From NCBI GenBank assembly GCA_025642065.1, contig JAODUP010000094.1, positions 470,001 through 534,000 on the forward strand: a stretch of DNA of 64,000 bases, written 5' to 3'. This document shows, one piece after another, positions 59,026 through 64,000 of this stretch (position 1 is its first letter; each line of letters starts with the position of its first letter). The notes below the pieces were generated by a model. It did not search any database. It saw nothing but the letters and a program-made list of their open reading frames with translations, and was not told where the DNA came from. A program made the translations under genes and the position numbers. Source of the DNA: Paralvinella palmiformis (lineage: Eukaryota > Annelida > Polychaeta > Terebellida > Alvinellidae).

Positions 59026-60839
59026 TTTGAGTCTCCCTCATTTGAGGTTATACGGTGGTAGCTATGTGGTGGCAGTTATGTGATGGTAGCTGTTTAGAGA
59101 ACTGTATGTGAAGGTAATTCTGTAGTGGTATTTGTGCGTTGGTAGTTATGTAGCTGTAGTTATGATCATGGTGGTGGCTGTAATGTAATATAATTCATTT
59201 AGTTCAAAAAGAAAGATCTCATTCTATGATTAAGTGAGTTAATATTTTCCATTGAAGTGATATCTTTAAATATAATCGACTTCAATAAATGCAGCACTGC
59301 GTCCTATCCTGGCATCTACCAGTTTAGTTCATGTAAGCCATAAATTGGTCATCAATGACATTGCTTGACGTGTCTGTACCGTTTACTCCAAAACAAATTG
59401 TTGTTTGTCGTGACGTTTTTGCCTTTAAATTTTTTTCCTCTTGTCTTTTGCTCTTAGATATTTCATTCTAGAAGTCATTAGCCCATTGCAATTATTAGCA
59501 TACTTCCACCAAAGATATATCCCGCTCTCAATAATTTATGCCTCCTAATTCTGGCCAAAATGCGGTTAATATTTCGTTTGTTTCAGTTTTCTATGACCAA
59601 TGTCTCGGATTTTCAACTGAGAATAGAATGATTCATTCTTCAGTCAGAATGAAGCATCATCACATCATAATAGGATGAATCTGTCACCATAAAGTGATTT
59701 TCTATCAATCTTCATAACAAAGTCATTTTTGTATTTAGTTGTTACGTTAATAAAATGGTCACATGTTAGTTCTATATTGAATATACTTAACAACTATAAA
59801 CGGCATTTCTCGCATAACACATCATTTTGGAAAACCATCGACGTCATACATGATTTCATCAAATACAGGAGAACATATTTATATTTAATGTATGATGTCT
59901 CTAGAAAAGCCATAAAATGTGTTGTAAGAATAATACATACAAGAGGCAACCGAAATCATTATAAAAACACAATGAGGTTGGCACATATCCTTAAGAGACA
60001 CATATTCGACAAGTGTGGTCGGTGTTCATTAAAGTATATTATGGTGTTTATCGAGATGGCGTGTAGGCCTTTATTAAACACAAACATTTATGAACAGAAG
60101 ACACAGTAAATGTTGAACACAATAACCAGGACAATGTTCACTTATAGTACTCTCTGTCGTGTCTGGTAAAGTGTTTGGTGATTGGCGTTTGGGTTGTCTG
60201 TGACAAAGGCAACAATATTGTTATTGTGTGTGTATGTGTGTATGCGTTTTATATTACACATAATAAAAGCGTGGGTACAGGTTCTCATCATGCTTATAAA
60301 TCTTACTGAATTCTGACAAATTTGTAAATATATATTACCTAACCTTCTGTAGAAGACTGGGGCAGCCATTGAAGGCCAACGAGTTGTTAGTTTAGCAGAC
60401 GCCTTTTCTACAAAATATCGCAGTTTATCTGTTATATATATTTTAAAGATGTGAACCTAAATTCCTGTTCCAGACTAAAATACGGGTCTACGTTGGTCTT
60501 TAACCTTTGTATGTAAACATTACCTGAATGTTACCTGTGCGTAGGTGTATGGCTCATGTAGCTGAATATTGTGATTGAAAGTTTGCATTTAGCATCAACT
60601 ACTTCCCAATTGAGATTGAACAAAAGATGCTGTAAAACCTGCCCCGAAAGATAAAGGTGTAAATATATCACTCATGGAAACATCTAGGTTAGGGGTCAAA
60701 TCACTGTATTACTTGTGGTTGTGCAATAGTTCCCTTAGATCGGATTACGGCCACCCTCAGTCAGTCATTCCCTTATTGACTCACTAGCAAGGATCTTCGA
60801 ATCTGTAAATCCTCCATCAATTTGAAATATTTATATCCT
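59026..60839. other. 1.8 kb; one unrecognised 126-codon frame
   Basis: The plus-strand frame at 59729-60109 is long for this composition (with NYKRHFSHNTSFWKTID and RMAHILKRH-like stretches) but shows no known domain, signal peptide or splice signals. GGTAGTTATGT-type repeats lie at 59050-59175. Otherwise nothing recognised. Confidence 0.3.
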
Positions 60840-61030
60840 CAGTGTGTGGCCTCCTTTGTGAGTCAATCCATGAGAATCTAAAAACTACGAGCTTCAAAAT
60901 CAGATTTATTATTCACAAAGAAATTTAAATAACAATATTTTTATAGTAACTAGGTTCTCTCAAGTATTTAGGTAATAATAACTTTCTACAATAATTTTGT
61001 TTAGAAATAGGAGGTAATAAAAATAGAAAC
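60840..61030 (-). pseudogene. L2/CR1 endonuclease fragment, decayed
   Basis: TGTGTGGCCTCCTTTGTGAG, AATCCATGAGAATCTA, AAATTTAAATAACAATATTT and CTCAAGTATTTAGG align with 51571-51740 of the L2 copy that encodes GDLNFHL. No frame remains open. Confidence 0.65.
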
Positions 61031-61059
61031 TTCAACAATAAACTTAATTAGTATTATTG

Positions 61060-61765
61060 AATGCGCACTAATACGCCAATATATTGTGACACAAGCTAAT
61101 CACGAGCAGGTATGGCTTTATTCCTTAAAGAGTAAGCATTCAAACACATCGAAGGTTTCACTAATCTTAATGCGTTCATATTTTTCTGTCCTTGACATGA
61201 AGTGTTCTTCTAAATTTTTCATTAGTTGAAACATTAGCATAGGAATATCCAGAATCCTGATCAATACAACAATCAATACGTGCTATCCCAAACATACCAA
61301 CTAACCTTCATAGAGCCTCAAGTGACAGAACATTCTAGATTGTTCGAATTGACTTCAGCTGGATATACGAAGCTTGGCACACTCGTTTTATAACATCATC
61401 CATAGTACATTTCACATCCAGCGTCAAACCATCTTGTCTAACTGATTAATAGGAATGTCTGCACTTACTGTATTACTAAGTGCAAATTGTTTCTATGGGG
61501 ATAAACACAAATAATAATTTTTATTTTAGAGTCATTCATTTTCTGTCTGTTTCTCAAAAATCCAATCCTGATGTCGTCTATAAACCACTTTAATACTTCA
61601 GCTTTTCAATCATAGTAGATCACTCACTGTTACCGAATACAGCATACACTTTTGTGTCGTCTGCGTAGCTCAGTCTGGGTAGGACATTCGGTCAAACAAA
61701 GTCACTCAACGGAGAGCACATATAAACAAATATATAGAACAAGGTAAAAAGCCAACCCTTTTAAA
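61060..61765 (-). pseudogene. L2/CR1-type RT fragment, decayed
   Basis: Minus strand. TLFYIFVYMCSPLSDFV is followed by LSYADDTKVYAVFGNSE (about 61670-61620, catalytic pair intact). FIDDIR and RNRQKMNDSK (about 61575-61540) follow. TMDDVIKRVCQASYIQLKSI and LSLEAL (about 61410-61320) are in the order typical of CR1/L2 thumb regions. Many stops. It may belong to the same element as the endonuclease-like piece at 61892-62161. Confidence 0.75.
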
Positions 61766-61891
61766 GACATTGTGCCTACATTTGTGATCTTTTTATTAAA
61801 CAAATCCAGTTTATTAATGACTAATTTATTATCCACAATTGTATGATTCCTTAACATATAAATATATGACATAACGAACACAATTTTATTT

Positions 61892-62161
61892 TCACAATTG
61901 ATCGTCAAGTACACCAAAATTACTCATTATGGTAGTTATATCATTGTGTTTCAATGTATTACTGTCTGGTGTTATGTTACACCGGGTGTTAAAGTCTCCA
62001 AGTATTACTGACTTAGCAAATTGCATTATATCTGGGCCTATTAGTTCAGCAAAGATTTCAGAGAATACGTTAGTATTGATGCTAAATGTAATTTCTCCCA
62101 ATGAAAAGCTTGAAACCTTAAACTCAAATGCATTTGGGATAATTCTTACAGATAGTGTCAC
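61892..62161 (-). pseudogene. LINE endonuclease-like fragment
   Basis: An 89-codon frame ending at 61892 contains FSEIFAELIGPDIMQFAKSV followed by ILGDFNTR, the G-D-F-N motif of AP-type endonucleases of non-LTR retrotransposons, and NFGVLDDQ downstream. The start of the domain is missing. Confidence 0.65.
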
Positions 62162-62437
62162 ATTCTAAAAACTGTACCCATCATAATTTGTTTATCAAAT
62201 CAATCATCAGTATTATTCTATTTATTAAAGCTCAGTCAACGATGTCCACAACCTAATTTATATATAATCTCATTGGTTAATGACGTTTTAGTTTGGAAAG
62301 TAGGACAGAGATGGTAAAAATCAAGGATCTTGTGTTGATCTTCTGTTTCCAAATAAGAGTCGGGAATTATTTGAAATGTTGTCTCTGATGTATTTTCCAT
62401 CGTTGATTTAGAATTTATCATACTCTTGCCTTTCTCT

Positions 62438-62441
<4 letters not shown>

Positions 62442-62501
<60 letters not shown>
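62442..62501. repeat. (TA)n microsatellite
   Basis: 60 bp of TA. Confidence 0.97.
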
Positions 62502-62503
<2 letters not shown>

Positions 62504-62749
62504 AGTGCAAACATACCTATTTCTGTTAGAATAATGTGCTCAGTGAATGCATACGCATCATGCATAATAGCAAGTAGACACTTTCCATGTTACAATTTAA
62601 TTATTTTCGTTAATTAACCAAGAAGATGTAGATGTTTTGACTTTGGTGAGACAACGACTAAAGGATTTTATTCTATACGTACAGATTTGATCTTCTTTTC
62701 TTTAAGGTAGGTTTAATTTAGATATTTTAGACTCGTAGCAATATTGGAA

Positions 62750-63960
62750 GTTCATTTTAATCCGACATTTTTCAGTGAAAATTACTTTTTGTACGACCTT
62801 TGTATAGTACTTTCCTAAGTCTATTTGCTAAAATATTCACTGTATTTTATTTGTGTGTTTGTGAGTGATATGTTGCATTTTTGTTTGGGATGGGTGTTGT
62901 TATAATATTAGAGTGTTAATCTAATGCCTAGCCAGTGCTATGTATTAGACTACTTTCTGTAGTTTCGAACGTTTGTAAATACAACACACGTTCTAATAAT
63001 ACAACTTGACAATTAAAAAATCAAATCTATCACAATGGCTGCTAAATATATATAATTAATTTTACATATAATCTTAATCCACGAAAAATAAATTCGTAAC
63101 TCACTCTTTATATCTGAATAAATATAATTAAATATTTGATATGAAATAAATATAGAGTCTCACTAGTGAACGTCCGTTGTTTTTGTCATATTTCACCAAA
63201 TAACTAACGTATTTTGTTCTTATTTCAAATTTATAGAATAGTTTTGATTGTTCGTTGTTTTTGTTTGTTTATTTATTTGTTTGCTTGTTTGTTGATGAAT
63301 GTTCTTTTATAGTTTAATGACATCAACACGGAGATAACCTTGTCTCTGATTTGGTAATTGTTTAAGGATAAAGTTGAAGGACGTTTCTCTGAATCTAGTT
63401 ATTATCGTTTATTGGTCATCTCACAAAGTAGAACGCGAATAACATATTTATAATTACGGGTTAATTGATCATATTCAGTTCAATACTGCAAAGTTATATT
63501 TTATAGATTTATGTGAATAAAATGACATTCATGATAGCAGCAAACTGCCAGTAACTGGATAAATGATCAGTTACGTATACACGGAAAAGTCACGTGTGGT
63601 CTATCTAACTTTAATCTCTAACAGCAAGTTCACATTCCATTCCCATAACTTCACCACCTCATATTACAGTTTCCCCTTAAACCGTTGATGTAACAAATAA
63701 CATTTATACCTGTAACCTCCTTCTTTCACTTCATCTTAATATACAAATTCCACAACCACGTGATCAAGCTCGTTTCCTTTTGCCTAGTATTAATTATTTA
63801 ATAACGAGAAAAGATGCTAATTATAATTGTTAGTACATATTAATTATTAGAGACACCTCAAGTTTTATATCATCAGATCTTTATTTTATAATATTACATC
63901 AAACCGTTATTGACACAGAACAAAACTGTTATCAGTGAATAAACAAGTAAAATATTTGAC
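62750..63960 (+). repeat. Unexplained repeated unit, copy D
   Basis: Best match to copy A across most of its length: CACACGTTCTAATAATACAAC, ATCACAATGGCTGCTAAATA, GGAAAAGTCACGTGTGG, CACAACCACGTGATCAAGC, ATTAATTATTTAATAAC and GTTATTGACACAGAACAAAAC. It continues to about 63960, just inside the window end. Confidence 0.8.
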
Positions 63961-64000
63961 ATTATCTATTAGAACGCATCTATGAACATTTTCAGATGGT

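Overview
The window looks like non-coding DNA from an AT-rich invertebrate genome, most likely a mollusc and probably a gastropod (inference). It has very dense (TA)n, (TG/CA)n, (TAA)n, (TATC)n and ACTG/ACTC arrays, several decayed L2/CR1-type LINEs with 3' ends like GCGCTATATAAAT-(TTA)n, several tRNA-derived SINE families, one Tc1 relic and one Jockey-type LINE. I recognise no complete host gene. There are no prokaryotic gene layouts, rRNA genes, CRISPR arrays or convincing functional tRNA genes. The only host-exon candidate is a 20-codon first exon at 32676-32735, and it is tentative.

Layout. 0-13 kb: microsatellites, a TA-flanked MITE (1483-1697), tRNA-derived SINEs, hairpins and the first copy of a microsatellite-anchored repeat. 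13.6-15.6 kb: decayed LINE with reverse transcriptase (RT) and RNase H. 18-25 kb: SINE copies, an unrecognised region, two copies of a ~470-bp repeat ('unit B'). 25.96-26.72 kb: dead Tc1 (DD34E) transposase. 27.66-31.3 kb: a nearly intact Jockey-type RT on the minus strand abutting an L2-type LINE on the plus strand. 32.4-36 kb: candidate exon/promoter, two L2 fragments and tandem repeats. 37-45 kb: SINEs, another L2-type LINE and microsatellite-anchored repeats. 47.1-48.6 kb: a repeat carrying a hammerhead ribozyme. 49.5-52 kb: an L2 copy retaining endonuclease, linker and start of RT. 52.5-64 kb: four diverged same-strand copies of an unexplained unit, a 255-bp (TAA)n array, SINEs and more L2 remnants.

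The most notable object is at 47127-48607. On the minus strand a 1,033-bp monomer runs from 48601 to 47569 and is followed by a partial second monomer to about 47127. The junction carries a hammerhead core (CUGAUGA, GAAA, GUC cleavage triplet, 5-bp stem I, self-complementary ACCGGU at helix III). The direct-repeat homology between the monomers stops at exactly the base where the ribozyme would cut. This is the architecture expected of a retrozyme or a Penelope-type pseudo-LTR whose inserted RNA began at the cleavage site. No RT is encoded, so it would depend on a helper.

The remaining coding content is transposon-derived and mostly broken by frameshifts and stops; the Jockey-type ORF is the least damaged.
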